The position numbers were made by a program, and so were the translations under genes. Of a stretch of 64,000 bases of DNA, positions 17,554 to 26,727 are shown piece by piece; the first letter of the stretch is position 1; each line of letters opens with the position of its first letter. The DNA lies in assembly GCA_050291725.1 (NCBI GenBank), contig JBNKKH010000016.1, positions 19,701 through 83,700 on the forward strand. The letters are read 5' to 3'. Source of the stretch: JAAGZL01 sp050291725 (GTDB taxonomy: Bacteria; Pseudomonadota; Gammaproteobacteria; Chromatiales; Chromatiaceae). The notes beneath the pieces are model-generated. The model was not told where the DNA came from and searched no databases. It saw nothing but the letters and a program-made list of their open reading frames with translations.

Positions 17554-20102
17554 GAGATATGCAGGTTCAGTTCGTTATCAATTTTTGCGATTTGGTCTGG
17601 TTCTGGCTTAGATAGAAAGTATCCCTGCACATGATCAATGCCGGTATCAATGAGGAAGTTGAGCGTGGGCAAATCTTCTACACACTTCGCAACGGTTTGT
17701 ATGTTCAGTGAATGGGCTACATCATTTATGGACTTAATAACTGCCTGATTATAGCTGTTGCTATTGGCGCCTAATATCAAATGACTGTCTATCTTTATAT
17801 AATCTACCGGTAGTTGCTTGAGCAGCGGGAAGGAGAAAAAGCCGCCACCAAAGTCATCTAATGAGAGCATGCAGCCAATGTTATGTATGCGATCTACCAT
17901 CTCTCTGGTCTGTAGTGATGTAGAGGCGATGGAAGCTTCTGAGAACTCAAAAATTACTTTGGAAGCATCTACATTAGATTCTATTATCATGTGTTCTATA
18001 GCATCAATAACCCGCGGGTCAGCAATGGACTGACCAGATAGATTAATGGATAGTTTCCCCATATAGCCATTTTGTTGAAACTGCTTTAGTTGTGTAACTG
18101 CGCGTTCTGCAACCCAGAGATCAATTTTATCCATCATGTTAAAGCGTTCTGCAGTTGGCAGAAATGCGTTTGGATAGATGGTCTCTTGATTATTGTCTGT
18201 GATGCGCAGTAGCGCCTCTAAAACTTGCGTATCGGATGGGGTAAGTTGCTGGAGGTTATTATTCGTGCTGAGATTGTTTAGCAGCTCATCATTCAGTTGC
18301 GTGCAGCTAAAGACAGGCTGGTAATGCAGGATAAAAAGGTCTTGTTCCAGGGCGTTGTTTATTTCTAAGGACCAACTCTGATCTTTATCTTCATGCTGAT
18401 CAGTATCAGGGGTATATATATGTATTTGGTTGCGTCCACGTTTCTTTGCAATATTGCATGCAGTATCCGCATGGCTGAGAGCAGTTTCGCTATCTATGGT
18501 GCTGCAATCCATGATGGTTATGCCGATGCTGGTGTGTATGGTGAACTGTTTGCCATTATGCAGAAAGACATACTCTTCAAGCATATGTCTATATTCATCT
18601 GCGGTTTGCTCTATTGCCTCTCTTGTTACACCTCTAAGGATAATTGCGAACTCATCTCCACCTAGACGTGCTAGGTCATCAGACTTTCTTAAGCGTGAAA
18701 CCAATAGTTGGGATATCTCTATCAATAGCTGATCGCCGGCTGAGTGGCCAGCAGTATCATTTACATATTTAAATCGATCGAGATCTATATAGAGCAGTGC
18801 ACTACAATCATTGCCTCGCTTTAGACGGTCGATCTCTTTGCTAAGGCCTCTTTCAAATCTGCGTCTGTTGGCAAGCTTGGTTAGAGCGTCGTGATCTGCT
18901 TGCCAGCGCAGTTTATTTTCTAGGGATAGGCGTTCTGATATGTCACGGAATGCCACAACAGATCCCTGGCGCTCGGCATCTATACTAAAGGGATAAACTG
19001 TATACTCAATCGGAATTGGGTTGCCAGATTTGCTCCAAAAGAATGTTTGCTTGCCGTTTATGCTATGACCGTGTTTGTAGGCATTATGCAGTTCACAGCT
19101 TTTCTCGCTTAAGGGGCTGCCGCTTTCGTCGGTATGGTGGAATAGCTGGTGGGCTGACTGGCCGATTAAATTATCTTTGTTGCTAAAGCCTAATATTTGC
19201 AAACAGGCTGGATTGATGAAAGATATAATGCCGTCGTTATCCACTCCATATACCCCATCTCCTACAGAGTGTAAAATTCCGCCAAGTCGATTGCGTTCTT
19301 CTTCTATGTGTTTGCGGGTCCTTATGTGTCGACTCATGGCGTCAACACGGGCGATGAATAGGTCTTCGCTCTCGTTTTTAAACATACACTCTACAGCGCC
19401 AGATTTTAGTGAGCTCTCAATAGCGTAGTCGATGTAAGTGCCGGTTATCAGTGCGGTGGTAATGGTGTTGGTGCGAGGATCTTCTAGCAGCTGTTTGCAC
19501 AGTTCATCGCCGTTTGTTTCCGGCATGAAGTAGTCGATGATGGCGATATCGAATTCAGACTTTATGGCTTTTTTAAAACCATTCTGCGCCGATTTGGCAA
19601 TCTCAACATGATACCCATTGTTCTCAAGTAGGGTTTTAAATTTATGTCGTACGGTGCGGGAGTCATCAACAAACAGTATGCGTATTGGCTGTATATGGGT
19701 TTTAGTGTCAAAGTTTGCGTTGGTTAGGCGGCTATATAGGTTGGCCAGGATCTCTCCGCTACGTTTATGTTCATGCCATGGGACATGAACAGTGTTATGT
19801 TGTTGCGAGGCTTGTTCCTTGGCCTCTTTGTGTTCATCGTGGGCCAGAATTAATATGGGTGTGGATGTGTACTGTTCAGCAGAGAGAATAGTTAATAGCT
19901 TATTCAGGCTTTTACTTGGCTTGATTGGCCAGCCTATGAAGAAGGCATCATATCTGCCACGTGGAACCTCTTCAGCCGCAATAAGCTCTAGTCCTTGGGA
20001 AAAGTCCGAGGCGGTTTCAACATTAAATCCATGCTTAATGAGCATGTTCTCTTGAACATGCCTGATGGTTGCCGAAGGCTCTATTAATAAAACTCTAAGC
20101 AA
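17550..20102 (-). CDS. Response-regulator-type c-di-GMP protein: REC-REC-PAS-GGDEF-EAL, EAL degenerate
   Basis: 850 residues. REC1 (1-125) has Gly-Trp where the phospho-Asp should be (FIGWP), so it is probably not phosphorylated. REC2 (about 140-255) keeps FVDDSRTVR, Asp in IIDYFMP and the Lys of FKNE. A PAS domain (275-395) and a GGDEF domain (400-570) follow, with GGDEF and the inhibitory RKSD intact. In the EAL domain (about 580-845) EAL is present, but DDFGTGYSS reads DDFGGGFFS and VAEGVE reads VAKCVE, which replaces the Glu held to be the catalytic base with Lys. Phosphodiesterase activity is therefore probably lost; the domain may bind c-di-GMP or regulate the cyclase. A sigma-28 promoter lies upstream, linking it to motility. 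Confidence 0.9.
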   Translation of the reverse strand: MLRVLLIEPSATIRHVQENMLIKHGFNVETASDFSQGLELIAAEEVPRGRYDAFFIGWPIKPSKSLNKLLTILSAEQYTSTPILILAHDEHKEAKEQASQQHNTVHVPWHEHKRSGEILANLYSRLTNANFDTKTHIQPIRILFVDDSRTVRHKFKTLLENNGYHVEIAKSAQNGFKKAIKSEFDIAIIDYFMPETNGDELCKQLLEDPRTNTITTALITGTYIDYAIESSLKSGAVECMFKNESEDLFIARVDAMSRHIRTRKHIEEERNRLGGILHSVGDGVYGVDNDGIISFINPACLQILGFSNKDNLIGQSAHQLFHHTDESGSPLSEKSCELHNAYKHGHSINGKQTFFWSKSGNPIPIEYTVYPFSIDAERQGSVVAFRDISERLSLENKLRWQADHDALTKLANRRRFERGLSKEIDRLKRGNDCSALLYIDLDRFKYVNDTAGHSAGDQLLIEISQLLVSRLRKSDDLARLGGDEFAIILRGVTREAIEQTADEYRHMLEEYVFLHNGKQFTIHTSIGITIMDCSTIDSETALSHADTACNIAKKRGRNQIHIYTPDTDQHEDKDQSWSLEINNALEQDLFILHYQPVFSCTQLNDELLNNLSTNNNLQQLTPSDTQVLEALLRITDNNQETIYPNAFLPTAERFNMMDKIDLWVAERAVTQLKQFQQNGYMGKLSINLSGQSIADPRVIDAIEHMIIESNVDASKVIFEFSEASIASTSLQTREMVDRIHNIGCMLSLDDFGGGFFSFPLLKQLPVDYIKIDSHLILGANSNSYNQAVIKSINDVAHSLNIQTVAKCVEDLPTLNFLIDTGIDHVQGYFLSKPEPDQIAKIDNELNLHIS

Positions 20103-20159
20103 GGCAGATCTTTCCCTTGATGCGGACTGTTAATTGCAATTTATACCGACTCCCGACAA

Positions 20160-20186
20160 TAATCGGCATCTGGGCTATTTTCTTTA
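20160..20186 (-). promoter_or_regulatory. Sigma-28 (FliA) promoter for the REC-REC-PAS-GGDEF-EAL gene
   Basis: On the minus strand: TAAA (20186-20183), a 15-base spacer, then GCCGATTA (20167-20160), against the FliA consensus TAAA-N15-GCCGATAA with one mismatch in the -10 box. The start would lie about 50 bases before the ATG at 20102. The spacing is exact and the element is intergenic. Confidence 0.7.
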
Positions 20187-20251
20187 GCGGTTTTTGAATA
20201 TCCTTTAAATATGTGGGCATTAACATTTTGACATGAATATGCGAGGAAGTC

Positions 20252-20701
20252 GTGGCTATTTGGCGAAATCTTGCCTCACTTGAGGAGATTAATCAGCTTT
20301 CTAGGGACAGTATGGTGGAGTATCTAGGAATAGAGATCACTGAGATTGGGGATGATTACCTCAAGGCCTCCATGCCGGTATCTGCTAAGACCCGTCAGCC
20401 CATGGGGATATTGCATGGTGGTGCCTCTGTGGCTTTGGCTGAAACTGTTGGTAGTATAGCCGCATTTATGGCTGCACCTGCTGGGCGATATTGCGTGGGA
20501 TTGGAGGTAAACGCCAATCACCTGCGTATGGCCAAGTCTGGTCTGGTGTTTGCGATGGCCAGGCCGATACATCTTGGTAAGTCGACTCAGGTTTGGGATA
20601 TTCGGATAACAGATGAGGATGCCAACGCTGTAGCGGTATCCAGAATAACTATGGCGGTGCTAGAGCATCCCGTAAAGCCAGGGCAGGAGAAAGCTGAGTA
20701 A
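20252..20701 (+). CDS. Hotdog-fold acyl-CoA thioesterase (PaaI/YdiI-like)
   Basis: 149 residues from GTG 20252 with GAGGAAG upstream. GILHGGASVALAETVGSIAA holds the HGG turn and the catalytic Glu of this thioesterase class, and GLEVNANHLR and WDIRITDE complete the hotdog fold. Relatives include E. coli YdiI (1,4-dihydroxy-2-naphthoyl-CoA hydrolase) and EntH; the acyl substrate here is unknown. The last 42 bases overlap the end of the convergent SLC13 permease gene. Confidence 0.85.
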   Translation: MAIWRNLASLEEINQLSRDSMVEYLGIEITEIGDDYLKASMPVSAKTRQPMGILHGGASVALAETVGSIAAFMAAPAGRYCVGLEVNANHLRMAKSGLVFAMARPIHLGKSTQVWDIRITDEDANAVAVSRITMAVLEHPVKPGQEKAE

Positions 20702-22522
20702 TAGCCACATCAGGATAGTCAGGGGTACCCCCACCCGCACAAAATCACCGAAGCTATAGTTGCCTGCATTCATTACCAGAAGATTGGTCTGGTAGGCCAT
20801 GGGCGTGGCAAAACTCAAGTTGGCGCCAAACAACACAGCTAGTACGAATGGCTCTGGAGGGACATTAAGTTGGTGGGCAATACCAATGGCAATAGGAGTC
20901 CCCACCACAGCAGCGGCATTGTTGGATACCACATTGGTTAAAATTGCCATTAGTAGCAGCAATCCACTCAGTACATATATGGGTGCGAGGCCATTAGTGG
21001 CGGCAACATAGGCAGATGCCAAATATTCCGCTCCACCAGTCTCAACCAGAGCCATGCCTAGAGCTAGGCTGGTAACAATAACCATAATCACAGATGCATG
21101 TAGAGCGCGGCTGGCCTCTTTCCAGCGCAGGCAGCCAGTTAAGAGCATTGCGAGAACCCCTGCAGTTGCACTGACTGCAATAGGTAAAATACCTAAAGCA
21201 GCAATAGTGATGATTGCCAGCATTATTGTTAAGGCCACCGGAGCTTTGGCTGAGTGAGCCAAATCCTCTGTAGCATCCAATACCAGCAATTCACCTTTGG
21301 ACTTCAGCTGTTTTATTTTTCTTTTTGATCCCTGGAGCAGAATCACATCACCGTTTTTCAGGCGAGTATCCTCTGGGTGTTCCAGGGGTAGGCGGCTGCC
21401 TCGCTTGGGCCAGATGCCGGCTCGATGCAGAGCAAGTACCATGACTTGATAGCGTGCACTGAATTGATAGTCCTGCAGGGTTGTTCTCTCTAGCGGGGAG
21501 CCGCGCACTACGGCAACTTCAGCTATCTGCTGTTTGTCATCAATTAGAGGATTCTGTTCATCCACTGGTGCGTTCTTGGAATAGAGTCTCGCCCCCAGGG
21601 TGGTTTCGTACTCCATTAATCGTTCTGGGGTGTCAAATACAACGATACGATCTCCAGCCCTGATAGATACATCAGGCAAGGTAACTAGGCAATATGACTT
21701 GTCGCCTCTAAGAACCTGTTCAATCTCCATGCGGCCATCGGTTAAGCTGAGAATTTCAGCGATGGTCTTGCCGTTGGCTATGCTCTCCTCATCAATATGT
21801 AGCTGAGCGCGGAACAGCCGGGGAGATGTTGTTTTTAGCATGGGTTCCCGTTCTGGTATCAGTTTTGGGGCAATCAGCCACAGGTAGAGAATGCCAACTG
21901 TTCCAGAAATAATGGCCGGTAAGGCGAAGTCAAACATTCCAAACTGTCTCAGTCCCAGGTCAGAGGCTACGAACACCACCAGCAAGTTAGTAGAGGTACC
22001 AATAGTGGTAGTAGTACCGCCGATTAAGGTAGCAAAGCCCATTGGCATCAAGGTGTGTGCAGCTTTGGTTCCGGTGCGAAGGGAGACGCTTACGAGAATA
22101 GGTAGTAACAGAATAACTATGGGGGTGTTATTTACAAAGGCGCTCAGTACAGCTCCTGCAAACAGCGTGGCAACCATGGAGAGACGTGGATAGCTGGACC
22201 AGTAGCGTGCCAGTTGTCGTCCAATAGGTTCTAGTGCTCCTGTTCTGACCAGTCCCTGGCCAGCTATCATCAAGGCAGATACGGCTATTAGTGCTTCATG
22301 TCCAAAACCGGAGAAGAACTGTTTTGCGCCCAGCACTCTGCCTTCAGCTTCATATGGGAACAGTTCAAAAAATATAATAAGGATTATTAGTACAAACAGG
22401 CTGGACGAGGCCAGTGGCAGTTCGTCTCTGGTAAACAGAAATAGTGCAATCACCACAATTACCATGACGACAATGGCATGGAGTGAAGGGGCTACAAGTT
22501 CAGTTGTAATTGTTGCATCCAT
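20660..22522 (-). CDS. SLC13/DASS-family anion permease with two RCK_C (TrkA-C) domains
   Basis: 620 residues. The hydrophobic N-terminal part (1-200) carries FVNNTPIVILLLP; the C-terminal one (410-620) carries VVSNNAAAVVGTPIA. These are the two paired Na+/anion sites of the family. Between them are two TrkA-C domains (about 210-300 and 320-400, ending VILLQGSKRKIKQL). This layout is typical of bacterial sulfate, thiosulfate or dicarboxylate carriers of the SLC13 type. In a sulfur oxidiser, transport of a sulfur oxyanion is attractive but not shown. Followed closely (38 bases upstream) by the HD-GYP gene on the same strand. Confidence 0.85.
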   Translation of the reverse strand: MDATITTELVAPSLHAIVVMVIVVIALFLFTRDELPLASSSLFVLIILIIFFELFPYEAEGRVLGAKQFFSGFGHEALIAVSALMIAGQGLVRTGALEPIGRQLARYWSSYPRLSMVATLFAGAVLSAFVNNTPIVILLLPILVSVSLRTGTKAAHTLMPMGFATLIGGTTTTIGTSTNLLVVFVASDLGLRQFGMFDFALPAIISGTVGILYLWLIAPKLIPEREPMLKTTSPRLFRAQLHIDEESIANGKTIAEILSLTDGRMEIEQVLRGDKSYCLVTLPDVSIRAGDRIVVFDTPERLMEYETTLGARLYSKNAPVDEQNPLIDDKQQIAEVAVVRGSPLERTTLQDYQFSARYQVMVLALHRAGIWPKRGSRLPLEHPEDTRLKNGDVILLQGSKRKIKQLKSKGELLVLDATEDLAHSAKAPVALTIMLAIITIAALGILPIAVSATAGVLAMLLTGCLRWKEASRALHASVIMVIVTSLALGMALVETGGAEYLASAYVAATNGLAPIYVLSGLLLLMAILTNVVSNNAAAVVGTPIAIGIAHQLNVPPEPFVLAVLFGANLSFATPMAYQTNLLVMNAGNYSFGDFVRVGVPLTILMWLLLSFLLPWLYGML

Positions 22523-22560
22523 TTTGGTGTGGAGATGTGAGTATAACTTATAAGAGTATA

Positions 22561-23463
22561 TTACATATCTTTATCCAACAGGCTTTTTACAAAATGGTGG
22601 AAGATATCTTTGTCGTATTTGCCGTCATCAACTTCGCGTTTGATTAGCTCTAATGTCTCCATTGGCCGCATTGGCTGTCGGTAAATTCGGTTGGAGTTGG
22701 TTAGTGCCTCATAGGTGTCTGCTATCCCGATAAGTTTTCCAATTTCTCCAGTTGGTTTGCTAGTGCTGGGGTAGCCGGAACCATCCATTTTGAGGTGATG
22801 TTCTACTGCTCCCTGTATGATTATTTCGTTAAATCCCGCTGCCTTCAGCAGATTTTCTCCTGTGATTGGATGTTTCTGAATCTCCCGGAACTCCTCCTGT
22901 GATAGCTTTCTTGGTGAGTCAAGAATCTCAGAGCTGATAGCAGACTTACCTATGTCATGAAACAGCCCAGCCATGGCGTAGTCTCTAAAACAGTCGTGTT
23001 CCAAGTGAGGTGTTTCCATACAGTAATTAAGAGTCAGGGCAGCAACGTTGAAAGAGTGTTCTACTGTGGAATATTTATCGGATGCCAGTTTTAGAATGTT
23101 TTTTATGATGTCTGGGTAATTAATTACACTATCAACAAACTGAGTGAAGGGTTTTTTAATTCCATTAAGTACTTCAGGTTCAGGCAGGGAAAGAGCGTTC
23201 TCCATCATGCCGGACATTAGCCTTTTTATCTCCTTAGGATTTTTGTTCTTTACGGCTGAGGAGAGTTCGCTACTAAAGTCATCCTGCATTTTATTAATAA
23301 TGCGGTTTCTATCACTCTCGGATATATAGAATTCGCGTTCTGAATATTCAGTTGGGTCTTTAGAGTAAAAGCCTGCCTTATACAGGACAAACTCTTCATT
23401 GGATTGAATATAGAGGTCTACATCTAGGCAAAATTTTATTTGGTCATGCCGCAACAGATACAT
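22561..23463 (-). CDS. HD-GYP domain protein, putative c-di-GMP phosphodiesterase
   Basis: 300 residues. The N-terminal 110 residues form an uncharacterised helical region. The HD-GYP domain follows with EHSFNVAAL, the metal pair in GLFHDIGKSAIS, HPITGENLL, and HHLKMDGSGYP, where GYP is intact, then IADTYEALT. All metal ligands expected for c-di-GMP hydrolysis are visible. No membrane helix. It is upstream of the SLC13 gene on the same strand, with a 38-base gap, so the two may be co-transcribed. It adds a third c-di-GMP enzyme to this 15-kb stretch. Confidence 0.88.
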   Translation of the reverse strand: MYLLRHDQIKFCLDVDLYIQSNEEFVLYKAGFYSKDPTEYSEREFYISESDRNRIINKMQDDFSSELSSAVKNKNPKEIKRLMSGMMENALSLPEPEVLNGIKKPFTQFVDSVINYPDIIKNILKLASDKYSTVEHSFNVAALTLNYCMETPHLEHDCFRDYAMAGLFHDIGKSAISSEILDSPRKLSQEEFREIQKHPITGENLLKAAGFNEIIIQGAVEHHLKMDGSGYPSTSKPTGEIGKLIGIADTYEALTNSNRIYRQPMRPMETLELIKREVDDGKYDKDIFHHFVKSLLDKDM

Positions 23464-23548
23464 GGTTATTATCTTTCTCTAGCTACGCTCTATATATTGT
23501 TATTTCCCTGATTATAGAGCAGGATTGAATAATATCTATCCAATGTAG

Positions 23549-24418
23549 TTAGTGTTCTGTACACAACTGCAACATGGCGTTGGCCGCATTGGAGAGGGTT
23601 CTGGAGCTGTGGGTAACAATTCCCAGAGTTCGAGACAGATTTAGTCCTTGTATGCGTATCGTCTTTAGGTCGCTGTTTTGGATCATTAATTCAGGTAACA
23701 GACTCCAGCCCAATCCAGTAGATGTCATGGTTTTAATGGTCTCCAGATAGTTGGTGGAGATAGCTATATCTATTTTTAGCTCCTGAGGAGCTAAAGCCTG
23801 TTCCAAGACATTCCTGGTATATGTTCCAATACCTGGAAGTAGGGCTTGGTGTTTAACTAGATCTTCCAGACTCGGTTGCTCGAGTTTTGCTAATGGATGT
23901 TCATCGCTTACCACAAACTGCAGTGGGTCATGCCATAGTTTGGTGATGGCTAGGTTGCTCGGTGGCTCTGTAGGAAGGGTAACTATGCCCAACTCTAGTT
24001 TGCCTTGAGCAACTGTGTGACAAGCTGCTTCCGACCCAAGGAATCTGATATCAAAATGCACATTTGGATGCTGCTGCCTGAATTTCCTCAATATGGGAGG
24101 TATGCGGTGTAGCCCAATATGGTGGCTTATAGCCATTGTTAGATTGCCAGTAACGTCTCCCGAGAGATTGGAGATGGAGCGTCGAATATCCTCCATCTCC
24201 TGCAGCATGTTATTGGCGCGGGGAAGCAGTTGTCGGCCAGCTTCGTTCAGGCTGGTGGTTTTGCCGATGCGGTCAAACAGCTTAACCCCTAGTTCGTTCT
24301 CCAAGGAGGCGATGCGTTTACTCACAGCGGATTGGGTCAAAAAAACCCGTTCAGCCGCCAGGGAGAAGGAGTTGGTATCTGCTACAGCCACAAAGGCCTT
24401 TAGTGTGTTTATGTCCAT
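23549..24418 (-). CDS. LysR-type transcriptional regulator divergent from leuC
   Basis: 289 residues. The winged helix-turn-helix at the N-terminus (FVAVADTNSFSLAAERVFLTQ, SAVSKRIASLENELGVKLF) is complete, followed by the linker helix and a periplasmic-binding-like effector domain (90-289). It sits 140 bases from leuC in the opposite direction, as in Pseudomonas, where a LysR gene also flanks leuC. LysR proteins usually regulate the divergent gene and themselves, so control of leuCDB by a branched-chain intermediate is the natural guess. A dyad in the spacer is listed separately. Confidence 0.9.
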   Translation of the reverse strand: MDINTLKAFVAVADTNSFSLAAERVFLTQSAVSKRIASLENELGVKLFDRIGKTTSLNEAGRQLLPRANNMLQEMEDIRRSISNLSGDVTGNLTMAISHHIGLHRIPPILRKFRQQHPNVHFDIRFLGSEAACHTVAQGKLELGIVTLPTEPPSNLAITKLWHDPLQFVVSDEHPLAKLEQPSLEDLVKHQALLPGIGTYTRNVLEQALAPQELKIDIAISTNYLETIKTMTSTGLGWSLLPELMIQNSDLKTIRIQGLNLSRTLGIVTHSSRTLSNAANAMLQLCTEH

Positions 24419-24465
24419 GTTGCCGTTTTTCTGCCCGGTAATAATCTGTCAGATATTGGGAGTAT

Positions 24466-24480
24466 ATTCCAAAAAGGAAT
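24466..24480. promoter_or_regulatory. Candidate LysR operator upstream of leuC
   Basis: ATTCC-AAAAA-GGAAT is a perfect 5+5 dyad that also fits the T-N11-A pattern of LysR sites. It lies about midway between the divergent starts (48 bases from the regulator, 79 from leuC). Confidence 0.45.
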
Positions 24481-24558
24481 TATATCTATAAAAAAGGTGA
24501 ATTTATTTTATAGATGCTCTGGGCTAGTATTCAATAATCAATATTTGAGGAGTGAAAA

Positions 24559-25962
24559 ATGAGCGGAAAAACTCTCTACGATAAGCTTTGGGATGAGCAT
24601 GTAGTTCGTACCGATGATGACGGTACCGTATTGCTCTATATCGACCGACAGTTGGTGCATGAGGTCACCTCACCCCAGGCGTTTGAAGGGCTGCGTATGG
24701 CTGGACGTAAACTGTGGCGTACCAGCGCTACCATAGCTACACCGGATCACAATGTACCCACCAAGGGGCGTAGTGCAGGGATTGATGACCCTATTGCGCG
24801 ACTGCAGGTAGAAACTCTGGGCAAGAACTGTGAAGAGTTTGGTGTTACCGAATTCGGCATGGACGACATTCGTCAGGGTGTGGTGCATGTGATGGGTGCG
24901 GAGCAGGGGGCCATTCTGCCCGGTATGACCGTAGTATGTGGCGACTCCCATACCGCTACCCACGGCGCCTTTGGCGCTCTGGCCTTCGGCATCGGTACCT
25001 CTGAGGTAGAGCATGTTCTCGCCACCCAGTGTCTAATCCAGAAAAAATCTAAATCCATGCTGGTTAAAGTAGATGGTGAGCTGGGTAGTGGGGTTACAGC
25101 CAAAGACATCACCTTGGCTGTGATCGGCAAGCTGGGAACAGCAGGTGGAACCGGCTATGTAATCGAGTTTGCTGGAGATGCTATCAGCAAGCTAACAATG
25201 GAAGGGCGTCTTACCCTATGTAATATGGCTATCGAGGCAGGTGCTCGTGCCGGTATCGTTGCGGTAGATGACACCACTATCGAATATCTAGAGGGTCGTC
25301 CCTATGCTCCAAAGGGTGAGAACTGGGAGCAGGCGGTAGCAGTCTGGCGCAACTATCATAGCGATAGTGACGCTGAGTTTGATGCTGTGCTGGAGCTGGA
25401 AGCAGCCTCTATTGAACCGCAAGTGACCTGGGGTACATCGCCAGAGATGGTGCTACCCGTGGGCTCAGTTGTGCCCAATCCGGATGATGAGAGTGACCCG
25501 GTCAAGGCTCAGGGTATGCGGCGCGCCCTGGATTATATGGGCCTGGAGGCAGGAACCAAACTGGTGGATATCCAGCCAGATCACGTATTCATCGGCTCCT
25601 GTACCAACGGACGTATTGAAGATCTACGAGCAGCTGCAGTGGTAGCCAAGGGCCGTAAGTTGGCTCCAGGCATCAAGCAGGCACTGGTTGTGCCCGGTAC
25701 TGGGCTGGTGAAACAGCAGGCGGAAGCAGAGGGTCTGGATAAGATCTTTACTGATGCCGGTTTTGAGTGGCGAGAGCCTGGCTGTTCCATGTGTCTGGCT
25801 ATGAATGCAGATCGGCTGGCTCCAGGCGATCGTTGTGCATCCACTTCCAACCGTAATTTCGAAGGGCGTCAGGGGCAGGGTGGGCGCACCCATCTTGTTA
25901 GTCCGGCTATGGCCGCCGCTGCCGCAGTTACAGGCCACTTTACAGATGTGAGGGAGCTATAA
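24559..25962 (+). CDS. leuC: 3-isopropylmalate dehydratase large subunit
   Basis: 467 residues, standard length, with a GAGGAG ribosome site. Aconitase-fold enzyme of leucine synthesis that isomerises 2- to 3-isopropylmalate with LeuD; many bacteria also use it for citramalate to 3-methylmalate. Iron-sulfur cluster Cys residues are seen in GSCTNGR and in CSMCLAMN; CGDSHTATHGAFG is the family signature. The stop codon is directly followed by the leuD ATG. Confidence 0.97.
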   Translation: MSGKTLYDKLWDEHVVRTDDDGTVLLYIDRQLVHEVTSPQAFEGLRMAGRKLWRTSATIATPDHNVPTKGRSAGIDDPIARLQVETLGKNCEEFGVTEFGMDDIRQGVVHVMGAEQGAILPGMTVVCGDSHTATHGAFGALAFGIGTSEVEHVLATQCLIQKKSKSMLVKVDGELGSGVTAKDITLAVIGKLGTAGGTGYVIEFAGDAISKLTMEGRLTLCNMAIEAGARAGIVAVDDTTIEYLEGRPYAPKGENWEQAVAVWRNYHSDSDAEFDAVLELEAASIEPQVTWGTSPEMVLPVGSVVPNPDDESDPVKAQGMRRALDYMGLEAGTKLVDIQPDHVFIGSCTNGRIEDLRAAAVVAKGRKLAPGIKQALVVPGTGLVKQQAEAEGLDKIFTDAGFEWREPGCSMCLAMNADRLAPGDRCASTSNRNFEGRQGQGGRTHLVSPAMAAAAAVTGHFTDVREL

Positions 25963-26601
25963 ATGGAAAAATTCACAACATTTAACGGCGTTGTTGCTCC
26001 ACTGGATAGGTCCAATGTGGATACAGACGCCATCATACCCAAGCAGTTTCTGAAGTCGATCAAACGTACCGGTTTTGGCCCCTATCTGTTTGATGAGTGG
26101 CGCTATATGGACCATGGCGAGCCGGATATGGACTGTAGCAATCGTCCTCTCAACAGCGAGTTTGTGTTGAATGACGAGCGTTATAAAAGTGCTGCAGTGT
26201 TATTAACCAGAGAGAACTTTGGTTGCGGATCTTCCAGAGAGCATGCGCCATGGGCTCTGGCAGACTTTGGCTTCAAAGTAGTCCTGGCCCCAAGCTTTGC
26301 TGATATCTTTTTCAATAACTGTTTCAAAAACGGTATTCTGCCAATAGTGCTGGATGATGCTGTTATTGATGGTCTGTTTAACCAGGCTACTGGTGAGCAG
26401 GCCCTGGAGATAACTGTAGACCTGGAGGCTCAGGAGCTGCGTCTCAGCACTGGTGAAACTATTAGTTTTGATGTGGATGAGTTCCGCAAGCACTGTCTGC
26501 TGGAGGGTTTGGACGATATCGGCCTGACTCTGCGCCATAGCGATGAGATCAAAGCTTTCGAAGAGCGGAGACGTGAACAGGCACCTTGGCTTTTTGCCTA
26601 A
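25963..26601 (+). CDS. leuD: 3-isopropylmalate dehydratase small subunit
   Basis: 212 residues, normal for the small swivelling subunit. RSNVDTDAIIPKQFLK and NFGCGSSREHAPWAL are diagnostic. Its ATG abuts the leuC stop, so the two are translated together. A 126-base spacer with repeats separates it from leuB. Confidence 0.97.
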   Translation: MEKFTTFNGVVAPLDRSNVDTDAIIPKQFLKSIKRTGFGPYLFDEWRYMDHGEPDMDCSNRPLNSEFVLNDERYKSAAVLLTRENFGCGSSREHAPWALADFGFKVVLAPSFADIFFNNCFKNGILPIVLDDAVIDGLFNQATGEQALEITVDLEAQELRLSTGETISFDVDEFRKHCLLEGLDDIGLTLRHSDEIKAFEERRREQAPWLFA

Positions 26602-26608
26602 AAGCTAG

Positions 26609-26691
26609 CCGCAAATAAACGCGAATAAAGTCCGCAAATGAACGTAAATTGAAGCTACTGTTTTTTTACATCAATTTAAAGTTGCGTTTAT
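26609..26691. repeat. Repeat-rich, foldable spacer between leuD and leuB
   Basis: CCGCAAATAAACG (26609-26621) recurs with one change at 26632-26644. ATAAACGC (26615-26622) pairs with GCGTTTAT (26684-26691), and inside it TAAATTGA (26645-26652) pairs with TCAATTTA (26671-26678), so the stretch can fold into a nested stem. It looks like a small dispersed repeat element, not a terminator, because leuB continues the pathway. Other copies in the genome cannot be checked here. Confidence 0.4.
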
Positions 26692-26727
26692 GCATGGGCT
26701 CTTAAACAGATAAGGATTTATAAAACC

